From Hyperoodon ampullatus (Eukaryota > Chordata > Mammalia > Artiodactyla > Ziphiidae), in NCBI GenBank assembly GCA_949752795.1, contig CATKHW010000008.1, positions 1,612,001-1,676,000 on the forward strand: DNA of 64,000 bases. Reading direction: 5' to 3'. Positions 37,880 through 51,794 of the stretch are shown piece by piece; within the stretch, counting starts at the first letter, position 1; every line of letters starts with the position of its first letter. Made by a program: the position numbers and the translations under genes. The notes under the pieces were generated by a model, which had not been told where the DNA came from, made no database searches, and saw only the letters and a program-made list of their open reading frames with translations.

Positions 37880-39619
37880 CTTGGCCACAAAAGGCCTATG
37901 TGGTTTCTCCTGAATATATTCAGGAGAAAATGCGTACGCCCTTTTTGGCCAAGTGCGTCATTGTCGAAGTTGTGCCCCTCTTCCTGTTCTTTAAAGGGGA
38001 TTCCAATGTACCTCTTGAAATCTGTTTCCTGCTATTCTGGCTCGCATTCAAGTCCGCCTCGTTGCCTTCCCTCAACAGATTTTTGGACGATAGTTGTCCT
38101 TTATTACTCTGCCAGTTTGTGAATTGCTGTGCCCCTGAGCTCCATTTTTCAACTCGTTTTTTGTGAGCTGACGGCAGGTCCAAAACTTTGGTTCAGGAAC
38201 TCTACTGGTTCCCGGCGGGTGGCTGAGACTTTGGCTAATTCTTCTACCTGCCGGGAATTTAGAGTGACATGTGCCCGTCCAAATGCCTAAGAGCTACTCT
38301 CTCATTGGTTCTCCCTGTTTCCTTTCATTCTCTGCAAAATTGGCAACCTGTGCGAACCAGGAGGTTAAAGGGGCTGTCTCTCCAAGTTGGGACATTGATA
38401 GTAAAGCAGTTAGAGTGTCAAACCAGAGTACCAGGAGAGGGACTATTAGTTGAGTTTTAGAAACCTTCGGTATTCACAGTGTGTCGATTCTCTAAGTTTC
38501 CCATACATGTTATAGCTGTAGTAATATTCCCTTCAACCTGGAAAGTTGGGACCCTTGGAATGTGTGCCACGCATTATTGCTTTAAATGGTCTGCATTTGC
38601 TCACTGAATCTCACCAATCCTCTCAGTCCCAAGTGTCCAGCCTTATGCCACATCCATGTGTCATTGTAGATAGGGTCATTCCAGGTTTCATCAGAGACCC
38701 TGAAGGAATTGTAAAGAATTTCCCTGTTTTTTTGTTTTGTTTTTCAAATTCCTTTTTAATGTGGGTTTGAGCTGATTCTCGCTGCCATGTTTATGCCAGT
38801 CTAGACACACTTGATTCCCTTATGGAGACTTATCAATACAAAGGTTTTAAGATTCTTACTAGTCAGATATATTCCTTTGCGGGAAATATGAGGTTTTGAG
38901 TCCCTTTCACTGAGGAAGGTGTAAGTCTTGTCTTTTCCGTAGTTGGTTTTTGGAACGGTACCTGTACTAATATCACACTCTGGTTTTATGTATCACCCCA
39001 CCTCTCCTTCCCCCTTATGCAGGCATAAGAGTGTTTTCTAAATGTGAGACTCTGTTCTCTTTCGTAATTCAGTTCATGTGTAGCCATGTTTACAGGACCT
39101 TCATAAGTGATATGTTATGATAAGTTTCTTCTTCTCTGTGACTTATTTCACTTAGAATCATTGTACCTGAATCCACTCATTTTGCTGCTACTGGCCTTAT
39201 GACATTGATTTCGTGTCTGAGGGGTATTCCATCGTACGTAAGTAACACAATTTCTTGAACCATTTTTGTCTTTCCTGGGATATTTAAGGTGTATACAAGT
39301 TCAGGTTCTTGTAAGCAGTGCAGACCTCAATTTTGTGTTTGCTCTGCCTTATTGATTTTCAGTTTTCCCAAGGTATCTTCCCTAGACTGGAAATGCCCTT
39401 GGCTCTGTAGCTCTGTTGTTTACTTGTTTGAGGGAACACAATGCACTCCTCCAGAGAGGCAGTTGGCAATTTACATCCTGCCCATCAGCATAACTAGGCT
39501 CCCTGTTCTCCAGGGCCTGTCTTGCCTTTCTGGTTTTTACACATTCTGTGGATATCCCTTTTTAGCAGAAGGGAAGTGATACTTCTTTATAGTGCAGATT
39601 TGCCTTGCCCGCTTGCTTG
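37880..39619 (+). repeat. Satellite monomer type A (HOR copy 2), 1,740 bp
   Basis: Carries the homogenised A haplotype: GTTTCCTTTCATTC near 38,316, AGAGTGTCAAACCAG near 38,411 and AAACCTTCGGTATTC near 38,460. Copies at 43,099 and 48,318 share these marks. Confidence 0.94.
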
Positions 39620-41356
39620 CTTGGCCAATAAGCGCGTACGCATTTTCTCCTGAATATATTCAGGAGAAAATGCATACGCCCTTTTTGGCAAAGTGCATCA
39701 TTGTCGATGTTCTGCCCCTCTTCCTGTGCTTTAAAGGTGATTCAAATGTACATCTTGAAATATGTTTGCTGCTATTCTGGCTCGCTTTCAAATCTGCCTC
39801 GTTGCCTTCCCTCAACAGATTTTTGGACGATAGTTGTCCGTTATTACTCTGCCAGTTTTTGAATTGCTGTGCCCCTGAGCTCCATTTTTCAACTCGATTT
39901 TTGTGAGCTGATGGCAGGTCCAAAACATTGGTTCAGAAACTCTACTGGTTCCTGGCGGGTGGCTGAGACTTTGGCTAATTCTTCTACCTGCCGGGAAATT
40001 ACAGTGACATGTGCTCGTCCAAATGCCTAACAGCTACTCTCTCATTGGTTGTCCCTCTTCCCTTTCGTCCCCTGCCAAATTGGCAACCTGTGCGAACAAG
40101 GATGTTAAAGGGGCTGTCTCTCCAAGTTGGGACATTGATAGTAAAGCAGTTGGAAAGTCAAAGTGGAGCACCACGAGAGGGACTATTAGTTGAGTTTTAG
40201 AAACCTTTCGTATTCACAATGTGTCCATTCTCTAGGTTTCACTTACATGTTATAGCTGTAGTAATATTCCCTTCAACCTGGAGAGTTGGTAACCTTGGAA
40301 TGTGTGCCATGAATTATTGCTTTAAATGGTCTGCATTTGCTCACCGAATGTCACCAATACTCTCAGTCCCAAGTGTCCAGCCTTATGCCACATCCAGCTG
40401 TCATTGTAAATAGGGTCATTCCAGGTTTCATCAAAGCCCCTGAAGGAATTGTAAAGAATTTCCCTGTTTTTTTGTTTTGTTTTTCAAATTCCTTTTTATA
40501 GTGGGTTTGAGCTGATTCTCTCTGCCATGTTTATGCCAGTCTAGACACACTTGATTCCCTTACGGAGACATATCAATACATAGGTTTTAAGATTCTTACT
40601 AGTCAGATGTATTCCTCTGCAGGAAATAAGGGGTTTTGATTCCCTTTCACTGAGGAAAGTGTAGGTCTTGTCTTTTCCGTAGTTGGTTTTTGGAACGGTA
40701 CCTGTACTAATATCACACTCTGGTTTAAAGCATCACCCCACCTCTCCTTCCCCCTTAAGCAGGCATAAGAGTGTTTTTTAAATGTGAGATTCTGTTCTCT
40801 TTCGTAACTCAGTTCATGTGTATCCATGTGTACAGGATCTTCATAAGTGATATCTTATGATAAGTTTCTTCTTCTCTGTAACTTATTTCACCTAAAATCA
40901 TCGTACCTGAATCCACTCATTTTGCTGCTACTCTCCTTATGACATTGATTTCATGGCTGAGGGGTATACCATTGTACGTAAGTAACACAATCTCTTGAAC
41001 CATTTTTGTCTTTCCTGGGATATTTAAGTTGTACCCAAGTGGAGGTTCTTGTAAGCAGTGCAGCCCTCTATTTTGTGTTTGCTCTGTCTATTGATTTTCA
41101 GATTTCCAAGGTATCTTCCCTAGACTAGAAGTGCCCTTGGCTCTGTAGCTCTGTTGTTTACTTGTTTTAGGGATCACAATGCACTCCTCCAGAGAGGCAG
41201 TTGGCAATTTACATCCTGCCCTTCAGCATAAGTAGCCTCCCTTGCTCTATGGCCTGTCTTGCCTTTCTGTTTTTTTACACATGTTGCGGATGTCCCTTTT
41301 GACCGTTGGGAAGTGATACTCCTTTGTAGTGCAGATTTGCATTGCCCGCTTGCTTG
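39620..41356 (+). repeat. Satellite monomer type B (HOR copy 2), 1,737 bp
   Basis: Carries the CTGCTACTCTCC variant shared only with the B monomer of copy 3, plus the private GCGAACAAGG and GGTTTAAAGC changes. Confidence 0.94.
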
Positions 41357-43098
41357 CTTGGCCAAAAAGGGCGTATGCGTTTTCTCCTGAATATATTCAG
41401 GAGAAAACCCATACGCCCTTTTTGGCCAAGTGCATCATTGTCGATGTTGTGTCCCTCTTCCTGTGCTTTAAATGTGATTCCAATGAACCTCTTGAAATCT
41501 GTTTCCTGCTATTCTGGCTCGCTTTCAAGTCCGCCTCGTTGCCTTCCCTGAACAGATTTTTGGACAATAGTTGTCCTTTATTACTCTGCCAGTTTGTGAA
41601 TTGCTGTGCCCCTGAGCACCATTTTTCAACTCGTTTTCTGTGAGCTGACGGCAGGTCCAAAATTTTGGTTCAGAACCTATCCTGGTTCCCAGCAGTTGGC
41701 TGAGACTTTGGTTAATTCTTCTTCCTGCCAGGAAATTAGAGTGGCATGTGCCAGACCAAATGCCTAACAGCTACTCTCTCATTAGGGCTACTTCTTCCCT
41801 TTCATCCTCTGCCAAATTTGCAACCTGTGCGAACCAGGAGGTTAAAGGGTCTATCTCTCCAAGTTGGGAGATTGATAGTAAAGCAGTTGGAAATTCAATC
41901 CGGAGCGCCAGGAGAGGGACTATTAGTTGAGTTTTAGAAACCTTTCATATTCACTGTGTGTCCATTTTTATGTTTCCGGTACATGTTATAGCTGTAGTAA
42001 TATTCCCTTCAACCTGGAGAGTTGGGACCCTTGGAATGTGCTCCACACATTATTGCTTTAAATGGTCTGCATTTGCTCACCGAATCTCACCAATCCTATC
42101 AGTCCCAAGTGTCCAGCCTTATGCCACATCCAGCTGTCATTGTAGATAGGGTCATTCCATGTTTCATCAGAGCCCCTGAAGGAATTGTAAAGAATTTCCC
42201 TGTTTTTTTGTTTTGTTATTGAAATTCCTTTTTATAGTGGGTTTGAGCTGATTCTCACTGCCATGGTTATGCGAGTCTAGACACACTTGATTCCCTTACG
42301 GACACTTATCAGTACATTCGTTTTAAGATTCTTACTATTCAGATATATTCCTCTGCGGGAAATATGGGTTTCTGAGTCCCTTTCACTGAGGAAGGTGTAG
42401 GCCTTGTCTATTCCGTAGTTGGTTTTTGGAACGGTACCTGTACTAATATCAAACTCTGGTTTTATGCATCACCCTACCTCTCCTTCCCCCTTAAGCAGGC
42501 ATAAGTGTGTTTTCTAAATGTGAGACTCTGTTCTCTTTCCTAACTCAGTTCATGTGTATTCAGCCATGTTTACAGGACCTTCATCAGTGATATATTATGA
42601 TAAGTTTCTTTTTCTGTGTTACTCATTTCACTTAGAATCATCGTACCTGAATGCACTCATTTTGGTGCTACTGGCATTATGACATTGATTTCATGGCTGA
42701 GGGATATTCCATCGTATGCAAGTAACACAATTTCTTGAACCATTTTTGTCTTTCCTGGGATATTTAAGGTGTACCCAAGTTGAGGTTCTTGTAAGCAGTG
42801 CAGCCCTAAATTTTGGGGTGGCTCTGTCTTATTGATTTTCAGTTTTTCCAAGGCATATTCCCTAGACTGGAAGTGCCCTTGGATCTGTAGCTCTGTTGTT
42901 TACTTGTTTTAGGGAACACAATGCAATCCTCCAGAGAGGCAGTTGGCAATTTACATCCTGCCCATCAGCATAACTAGTCTCCCTGTTCTTCAGGGCCTTT
43001 CTTGCCTTTCTGGTTTTTACACATTTTTCGGATATCCCTTTTGACCGGTGGGAAGTGATACTTCTTTGTAGTGCAGATTTGCATTGCCCGCTTGCTTG
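41357..43098 (+). repeat. Satellite monomer type C (HOR copy 2), 1,742 bp
   Basis: Private changes are ACTCGTTTTCTG near 41,631, GTGTATTCAGCC near 42,553 and ATAAGTGTG near 42,502. It shares GTTTTTCCAAGG with copy 3. Confidence 0.94.
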
Positions 43099-44838
43099 CT
43101 TGGCCACAAAAGGCCTATGTGGTTTCTCCTGAATATATTCAGGAGAAAATGCGTACGCCCTTTTTGGCCAAGTGCGTCATTGTCGAAGTTGTGCCCCTCT
43201 TCCTGTTCTTTAAAGGGGATTCCAATGTACCTCTTGAAATCTGTTTCCTGCTATTCTGGCTCGCATTCAAGTCCGCCTCGTTGCCTTCCCTCAACAGATT
43301 TTTGGACGATAGTTGTCCTTTATTACTCTGCCAGTTTGTGAATTGCTGTGCCCCTGAGCTCCATTTTTCAACTCGTTTTTTGTGAGCTGACGGCAGGTCC
43401 AAAACTTTGGTTCAGGAACTCTACTGGTTCCCGGCGGGTGGCTGAGACTTTGGCTAATTCTTCTACCTGCCGGGAATTTAGAGTGACATGTGCCCGTCCA
43501 AATGCCTAAGAGCTACTCTCTCATTGGTTCTCCCTGTTTCCTTTCATTCTCTGCAAAATTGGCAACCTGTGCGAACCAGGAGGTTAAAGGGGCTGTCTCT
43601 CCAAGTTGGGACATTGATAGTAAAGCAGTTAGAGTGTCAAACCAGAGTACCAGGAGAGGGACTATTAGTTGAGTTTTAGAAACCTTCGGTATTCACAGTG
43701 TGTCGATTCTCTAAGTTTCCCATACATGTTATAGCTGTAGTAATATTCCCTTCAACCTGGAAAGTTGGGACCCTTGGAATGTGTGCCACGCATTATTGCT
43801 TTAAATGGTCTGCATTTGCTCACTGAATCTCACCAATCCTCTCAGTCCCAAGTGTCCAGCCTTATGCCACATCCATGTGTCATTGTAGATAGGGTCATTC
43901 CAGGTTTCATCAGAGACCCTGAAGGAATTGTAAAGAATTTCCCTGTTTTTTTGTTTTGTTTTTCAAATTCCTTTTTAATGTGGGTTTGAGCTGATTCTCG
44001 CTGCCATGTTTATGCCAGTCTAGACACACTTGATTCCCTTATGGAGACTTATCAATACAAAGGTTTTAAGATTCTTACTAGTCAGATATATTCCTTTGCG
44101 GGAAATATGAGGTTTTGAGTCCCTTTCACTGAGGAAGGTGTAAGTCTTGTCTTTTCCGTAGTTGGTTTTTGGAACGGTACCTGTACTAATATCACACTCT
44201 GGTTTTATGTATCACCCCACCTCTCCTTCCCCCTTATGCAGGCATAAGAGTGTTTTCTAAATGTGAGACTCTGTTCTCTTTCGTAATTCAGTTCATGTGT
44301 AGCCATGTTTACAGGACCTTCATAAGTGATATGTTATGATAAGTTTCTTCTTCTCTGTGACTTATTTCACTTAGAATCATTGTACCTGAATCCACTCATT
44401 TTGCTGCTACTGGCCTTATGACATTGATTTCGTGTCTGAGGGGTATTCCATCGTACGTAAGTAACACAATTTCTTGAACCATTTTTGTCTTTCCTGGGAT
44501 ATTTAAGGTGTATACAAGTTCAGGTTCTTGTAAGCAGTGCAGACCTCAATTTTGTGTTTGCTCTGCCTTATTGATTTTCAGTTTTCCCAAGGTATCTTCC
44601 CTAGACTGGAAATGCCCTTGGCTCTGTAGCTCTGTTGTTTACTTGTTTGAGGGAACACAATGCACTCCTCCAGAGAGGCAGTTGGCAATTTACATCCTGC
44701 CCATCAGCATAACTAGGCTCCCTGTTCTCCAGGGCCTGTCTTGCCTTTCTGGTTTTTACACATTCTGTGGATATCCCTTTTTAGCAGAAGGGAAGTGATA
44801 CTTCTTTATAGTGCAGATTTGCCTTGCCCGCTTGCTTG
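43099..44838 (+). repeat. Satellite monomer type A (HOR copy 3), 1,740 bp
   Basis: Indistinguishable by eye from the A monomer of copy 2 over most of its length. Confidence 0.94.
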
Positions 44839-46575
44839 CTTGGCCAATAAGCGCGTACGCATTTTCTCCTGAATATATTCAGGAGAAAATGCATACGCCC
44901 TTTTTGGCAAAGTGCATCATTGTCGATGTTCTGCCCCTCTTCCTGTGCTTTAAAGGTGATTCAAATGTACATCTTGAAATATGTTTGCTGCTATTCTGGC
45001 TCGCTTTCAAATCTGCCTCGTTGCCTTCCCTCAACAGATTTTTGGACGATAGTTGTCCGTTATTACTCTGCCAGTTTTTGAATTGCTGTGCCCCTGAGCT
45101 CCATTTTTCAACTCGATTTTTGTGAGCTGATGGCAGGTCCAAAACATTGGTTCAGAAACTCTACTGGTTCCTGGCGGGTGGCTGAGACTTTGGCTAATTC
45201 TTCTACCTGCCGGGAAATTACAGTGACATGTGCTCGTCCAAATGCCTAACAGCTACTCTCTCATTGGTTGTCCCTCTTCCCTTTCGTCCCCTGCCAAATT
45301 GGCAACCTGTGCGAACCAGGATGTTAAAGGGGCTGTCTCTCCAAGTTGGGACATTGATAGTAAAGCAGTTGGAAAGTCAAAGTGGAGCACCACGAGAGGG
45401 ACTATTAGTTGAGTTTTAGAAACCTTTCGTATTCACAATGTGTCCATTCTCTAGGTTTCACTTACATGTTATAGCTGTAGTAATATTCCCTTCAACCTGG
45501 AGAGTTGGTAACCTTGGAATGTGTGCCATGAATTATTGCTTTAAATGGTCTGCATTTGCTCACCGAATGTCACCAATACTCTCAGTCCCAAGTGTCCAGC
45601 CTTATGCCACATCCAGCTGTCATTGTAAATAGGGTCATTCCAGGTTTCATCAAAGCCCCTGAAGGAATTGTAAAGAATTTCCCTGTTTTTTTGTTTTGTT
45701 TTTCAAATTCCTTTTTATAGTGGGTTTGAGCTGATTCTCTCTGCCATGTTTATGCCAGTCTAGACACACTTGATTCCCTTACGGAGACATATCAATACAT
45801 AGGTTTTAAGATTCTTACTAGTCAGATGTATTCCTCTGCAGGAAATAAGGGGTTTTGATTCCCTTTCACTGAGGAAAGTGTAGGTCTTGTCTTTTCCGTA
45901 GTTGGTTTTTGGAACGGTACCTGTACTAATATCACACTCTGGTTTTAAGCATCACCCCACCTCTCCTTCCCCCTTAAGCAGGCATAAGAGTGTTTTTTAA
46001 ATGTGAGATTCTGTTCTCTTTCGTAACTCAGTTCATGTGTATCCATGTGTACAGGATCTTCATAAGTGATATCTTATGATAAGTTTCTTCTTCTCTGTAA
46101 CTTATTTCACCTAAAATCATCGTACCTGAATCCACTCATTTTGCTGCTACTCTCCTTATGACATTGATTTCATGGCTGAGGGGTATACCATTGTACGTAA
46201 GTAACACAATCTCTTGAACCATTTTTGTCTTTCCTGGGATATTTAAGTTGTACCCAAGTGGAGGTTCTTGTAAGCAGTGCAGCCCTCTATTTTGTGTTTG
46301 CTCTGTCTATTGATTTTCAGATTTCCAAGGTATCTTCCCTAGACTAGAAGTGCCCTTGGCTCTGTAGCTCTGTTGTTTACTTGTTTTAGGGATCACAATG
46401 CACTCCTCCAGAGAGGCAGTTGGCAATTTACATCCTGCCCTTCAGCATAAGTAGCCTCCCTTGCTCTATGGCCTGTCTTGCCTTTCTGGTTTTTTACACA
46501 TGTTGCGGATGTCCCTTTTGACCGTTGGGAAGTGATACTCCTTTGTAGTGCAGATTTGCATTGCCCGCTTGCTTG
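44839..46575 (+). repeat. Satellite monomer type B (HOR copy 3), 1,737 bp
   Basis: Has GCTGCTACTCTCC at 46,143-46,155, shared with copy 2, but lacks copy 2's GCGAACAAGG and GGTTTAAAGC changes. Confidence 0.94.
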
Positions 46576-48317
46576 CTTGGCCAAAAAGGGCGTATGCGTT
46601 TTCTCCTGAAAATATTCAGGAGAAAACCCATACGCCCTTTTTGGCCAAGTGCATCATTGTCGATGTTGTGTCCCTCTTCCTGTGCTTTAAATGTGATTCC
46701 AATGAACCTCTTGAAATCTGTTTCCTGCTATTCTGGCTCGCTTTCAAGTCCGCCTCGTTGCCTTCCCTGAACAGATTTTTGGACAATAGTTGTCCTTTAT
46801 TACTCTGCCAGTTTGTGAATTGCTGTGCCCCTGAGCACCATTTTTCAACTCGTTTTTTGTGAGCTGACGGCAGGTCCAAAATTTTGGTTCAGAACCTATC
46901 CTGGTTCCCAGCAGTTGGCTGAGACTTTGGTTAATTCTTCTTCCTGCCAGGAAATTAGAGTGGCATGTGCCAGACCAAATGCCTAACAGCTACTCTCTCA
47001 TTAGGGCTACTTCTTCCCTTTCATCCTCTGCCAAATTTGCAACCTGTGCGAACCAGGAGGTTAAAGGGTCTATCTCTCCAAGTTGGGAGATTGATAGTAA
47101 AGCAGTTGGAAATTCAATCCGGAGCGCCAGGAGAGGGACTTTTAGTTGAGTTTTAGAAACCTTTCATATTCACTGTGTGTCCATTTTTATGTTTCCGGTA
47201 CATGTTATAGCTGTAGTAATATTCCCTTCAACCTGGAGAGTTGGGACCCTTGGAATGTGCTCCACACATTATTGCTTTAAATGGTCTGCATTTGCTCACC
47301 GAATCTCACCAATCCTATCAGTCCCAAGTGTCCAGCCTTATGCCACATCCAGCTGTCGTTGTAGATAGGGTCATTCCATGTTTCATCAGAGCCCCTGAAG
47401 GAATTGTAAAGAATTTCCCTGTTTTTTTGTTTTGTTATTGAAATTCCTTTTTATAGTGGGTTTGAGCTGATTCTCACTGCCATGGTTATGCGAGTCTAGA
47501 CACACTTGATTCCCTTACGGACACTTATCAGTACATTCGTTTTAAGATTCTTACTATTCAGATATATTCCTCTGCGGGAAATATGGGTTTCTGAGTCCCT
47601 TTCACTGAGGAAGGTGTAGGCCTTGTCTATTCCGTAGTTGGTTTTTGGAACGGTACCTGTACTAATATCAAACTCTGGTTTTATGCATCACCCTACCTCT
47701 CCTTCCCCCTTAAGCAGGCATAAGAGTGTTTTCTAAATGTGAGACTCTGTTCTCTTTCCTAACTCAGTTCATGTGTATCCAGCCATGTTTACAGGACCTT
47801 CATCAGTGATATATTATGATAAGTTTCTTTTTCTGTGTTACTCATTTCACTTAGAATCATCGTACCTGAATGCACTCATTTTGGTGCTACTGGCATTATG
47901 ACATTGATTTCATGGCTGAGGGATATTCCATCGTATGCAAGTAACACAATTTCTTGAACCATTTTTGTCTTTCCTGGGATATTTAAGGTGTACCCAAGTT
48001 GAGGTTCTTGTAAGCAGTGCAGCCCTAAATTTTGGGGTGGCTCTGTCTTATTGATTTTCAGTTTTTCCAAGGCATATTCCCTAGACTGGAAGTGCCCTTG
48101 GATCTGTAGCTCTGTTGTTTACTTGTTTTAGGGAACACAATGCAATCCTCCAGAGAGGCAGTTGGCAATTTACATCCTGCCCATCAGCATAACTAGTCTC
48201 CCTGTTCTTCAGGGCCTTTCTTGCCTTTCTGGTTTTTACACATTTTTCGGATATCCCTTTTGACCGGTGGGAAGTGATACTTCTTTGTAGTGCAGATTTG
48301 CATTGCCCGCTTGCTTG
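46576..48317 (+). repeat. Satellite monomer type C (HOR copy 3), 1,742 bp, palindrome core variant
   Basis: The core reads CTCCTGAAAATATTCAGGAG at 46,603-46,622, a single T-to-A change that breaks the symmetry at the centre. There is also a private GGGACTTTTAGTTG near 47,135. Confidence 0.94.
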
Positions 48318-50056
48318 CTTGGCCACAAAAGGCCTATGTGGTTTCTCCTGAATATATTCAGGAGAAAATGCGTACGCCCTTTTTGGCCAAGTGCGTCATT
48401 GTCGAAGTTGTGCCCCTCTTCCTGTTCTTTAAAGGGGATTCCAATGTACCTCTTGAAATCTGTTTCCTGCTATTCTGGCTCGCATTCAAGTCCGCCTCGT
48501 TGCCTTCCCTCAACAGATTTTTGGACGATAGTTGTCCTTTATTACTCTGCCAGTTTGTGAATTGCTGTGCCCTGAGCTCCATTTTTCAACTCGTTTTTTG
48601 TGAGCTGACGGCAGGTCCAAAACTTTGGTTCAGGAACTCTACTGGTTCCCGGCGGGTGGCTGAGACTTTGGCTAATTCTTCTACCTGCCGGGAATTTAGA
48701 GTGACATGTGCCCGTCCAAATGCCTAAGAGCTACTCTCTCATTGGTTCTCCCTGTTTCCTTTCATTCTCTGCAAAATTGGCAACCTGTGCGAACCAGGAA
48801 GTTAAAGGGGCTGTCTCTCCAAGTTGGGACATTGATAGTAAAGCAGTTAGAGTGTCAAACCAGAGTACCAGGAGAGGGACTATTAGTTGAGTTTCAGAAA
48901 CCTTCGGTATTCACAGTGTGTCGATTCTCTAAGTTTCCCATACATGTTATAACTGTAGTAATATTCCCTTCAACCTGGAAAGTTGGGACCCTTGGAATGT
49001 GTGCCACGCATTATTGCTTTAAATGGTCTGCATTTGCTCACTGAATCTCACCAATCCTCTCAGTCCCAAGTGTCCAGCCTTATGCCACATCCATGTGTCA
49101 TTGTAGATAGGGTCATTCCAGGTTTCATCAGAGACCCTGAAGGAATTGTAAAGAATTTCCCTGTTTTTTTGTTTTGTTTTTCAAATTCCTTTTTAATGTG
49201 GGTTTGAGCTGATTCTCGCTGCCATGTTTATGCCAGTCTAGACACACTTGATTCCCTTATGGAGACTTATCAATACAAAGGTTTTAAGATTCTTACTAGT
49301 CAGATATATTCCTTTGCGGGAAATATGAGGTTTTGAGTCCCTTTCACTGAGGAAGGTGTAAGACTTGTCTTTTCCGTAGTTGGTTTTTGGAACGGTACCT
49401 GTACTAATATCACACTCTGGTTTTATGTATCACCCCACCTCTCCTTCCCCCTTATGCAGGCATAAGAGTGTTTTCTAAATGTGAGACTCTGTTCTCTTTC
49501 GTAATTCAGTTCATGTGTAGCCATGTTTACAGGACCTTCATAAGTGATATGTTATGATAAGTTTCTTCTTCTCTGTGACTTATTTCACTTAGAATCATTG
49601 TACCTGAATCCACTCATTTTGCTGCTACTGGCCTTATGACATTGATTTCGTGTCTGAGGGGTATTCCATCGTACGTAAGTAACACAATTTCTTGAACCAT
49701 TTTTGTCTTTCCTGGGATATTTAAGGTGTATACAAGTTCAGGTTCTTGTAAGCAGTGCAGACCTCAATTTTGTGTTTGCTCTGCCTTATTGATTTTCAGT
49801 TTTCCCAAGGTATCTTCCCTAGACTGGAAATGCCCTTGGCTCTGTAGCTCTGTTGTTTACTTGTTTGAGGGAACACAATGCACTCCTCCAGAGAGGCAGT
49901 TGGCAATTTACATCCTGCCCATCAGCATAACTAGGCTCCCTGTTCTCCAGGGCCTGTCTTGCCTTTCTGGTTTTTACACATTCTGTGGATATCCCTTTTT
50001 AGCAGAAGGGAAGTGATACTTCTTTATAGTGCAGATTTGCCTTGCCCGCTTGCTTG
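48318..50056 (+). repeat. Satellite monomer type A (HOR copy 4), 1,739 bp
   Basis: A one-base deletion in GTGCCCTGAGC (near 48,571) shortens this copy by 1 bp and fuses two reading frames into a longer chance ORF. Other private changes are CCAGGAAGTT near 48,792 and TAAGACTTG near 49,359. Confidence 0.94.
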
Positions 50057-51794
50057 CTTGGCCAATAAGCGCGTACGCATTTTCTCCTGAATATATTCAG
50101 GAGAAAATGCATACGCCCTTTTTGGCAAAGTGCATCATTGTCGATGTTCTGCCCCTCTTCCTGTGCTTTAAAGGTGATTCAAATGTACATCTTGAAATAT
50201 GTTTGCTGCTATTCTGGCTCGCTTTCAAATCTGCCTCGTTGCCTTCCCTCAACAGATTTTTGGACGATAGTTGTCCGTTATTACTCTGCCAGTTTTTGAA
50301 TTGCTGTGCCCCTGAGCTCCATTTTTCAACTCGTTTTTTTGTGAGCTGATGGCAGGTCCAAAACATTGGTTCAGAAACTCTACTGGTTCCTGGCGGGTGG
50401 CTGAGACTTTGGCTAATTCTTCTACCTGCCGGGAAATTACAGTGACATGTGCTCGTCCAAATGCCTAACAGCTACTCTCTCATTGGTTGTCCCTCTTCCC
50501 TTTCGTCCCCTGCCAAATTGGCAACCTGTGCGAACCAGGATGTTAAAGGGGCTGTCTCTCCAAGTTGGGACATTGATAGTAAAGCAGTTGGAAAGTCAAA
50601 GTGGAGCACCACGAGAGGGACTATTAGTTGAGTTTTAGAAACCTTTCGTATTCACAATGTGTCCATTCTCTAGGTTTCACTTACATGTTATAGCTGTAGT
50701 AATATTCCCTTCAACCTGGAGAGTTGGTAACCTTGGAATGTGTGCCATGAATTATTGCTTTAAATGGTCTGCATTTGCTCACCGAATGTCACCAATACTC
50801 TCAGTCCCAAGTGTCCAGCCTTATGCCACATCCAGCTGTCATTGTAAATAGGGTCATTCCAGGTTTCATCAAAGCCCCTGAAGGAATTGTAAAGAATTTC
50901 CCTGTTTTTTTGTTTTGTTTTTCAAATTCCTTTTTATAGTGGGTTTGAGCTGATTCTCTCTGCCATGTTTATGCCAGTCTAGACACACTTGATTCCCTTA
51001 CGGAGACATATCAATACATAGGTTTTAAGATTCTTACTAGTCAGATGTATTCCTCTGCAGGAAATAAGGGGTTTTGATTCCCTTTCACTGAGGAAAGTGT
51101 AGGTCTTGTCTTTTCCGTAGTTGGTTTTTGGAACGGTACCTGTACTAATATCACACTCTGGTTTTAAGCATCACCCCACCTCTCCTTCCCCCTTAAGCAG
51201 GCATAAGAGTGTTTTTTAAATGTGAGATTCTGTTCTCTTTCATAACTCAGTTCATGTGTATCCATGTGTACAGGATCTTCATAAGTGATATCTTATGATA
51301 AGTTTCTTCTTCTCTGTAACTTATTTCACCTAAAATCATCGTACCTGAATCCACTCATTTTGCTTCTACTGGCCTTATGACATTGATTTCATGGCTGAGG
51401 GGTATACCATTGTACGTAAGTAACACAATCTCTTGAACCATTTTTGTCTTTCCTGGGATATTTAAGTTGTACCCAAGTGGAGGTTCTTGTAAGCAGTGCA
51501 GCCCTCTATTTTGTGTTTGCTCTGTCTATTGATTTTCAGATTTCCAAGGTATCTTCCCTAGACTAGAAGTGCCCTTGGCTCTGTAGCTCTGTTGTTTACT
51601 TGTTTTAGGGATCACAATGCACTCCTCCAGAGAGGCAGTTGGCAATTTACATCCTGCCCTTCAGCATAAGTAGCCTCCCTTGCTCTATGGCCTGTCTTGC
51701 CTTTCTGGTTTTTTACACATGTTGCGGATGTCCCTTTTGACCGTTGGGAAGTGATACTCCTTTGTAGTGCAGATTTGCATTGCCCGCTTGCTTG
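50057..51794 (+). repeat. Satellite monomer type B (HOR copy 4), 1,738 bp
   Basis: ACTCGTTTTTTTGTG near 50,328 differs from ACTCGATTTTTGTG in the other B copies by a substitution and one added T. Confidence 0.94.

Larger units (their letters stand above)
37880..43098 (+). repeat. Higher-order repeat copy 2 (A-B-C), 5,219 bp
   Basis: Nearly identical by eye to copies 3 and 4. With copy 3 it shares GCTGCTACTCTCC (40,924-40,936) in B and GTTTTTCCAAGG (near 42,843) in C. Private changes include GCGAACAAGG (near 40,094), GGTTTAAAGC (near 40,723) and ATAAGTGTG (near 42,502). Confidence 0.95.
43099..48317 (+). repeat. Higher-order repeat copy 3 (A-B-C), 5,219 bp
   Basis: Shares two derived sites with copy 2 that are absent from copies 1 and 4, so copies 2 and 3 are the closest pair. 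Its private changes include a base change in the palindrome core of its C monomer. Confidence 0.95.

Noticed and set aside
37960..38080. CENP-B box-like motif (the CTCGTTGCCTTCCC region in each monomer).
   Set aside because: It shares only a CGTTG core with the CENP-B box; the required CGGGA end is absent.
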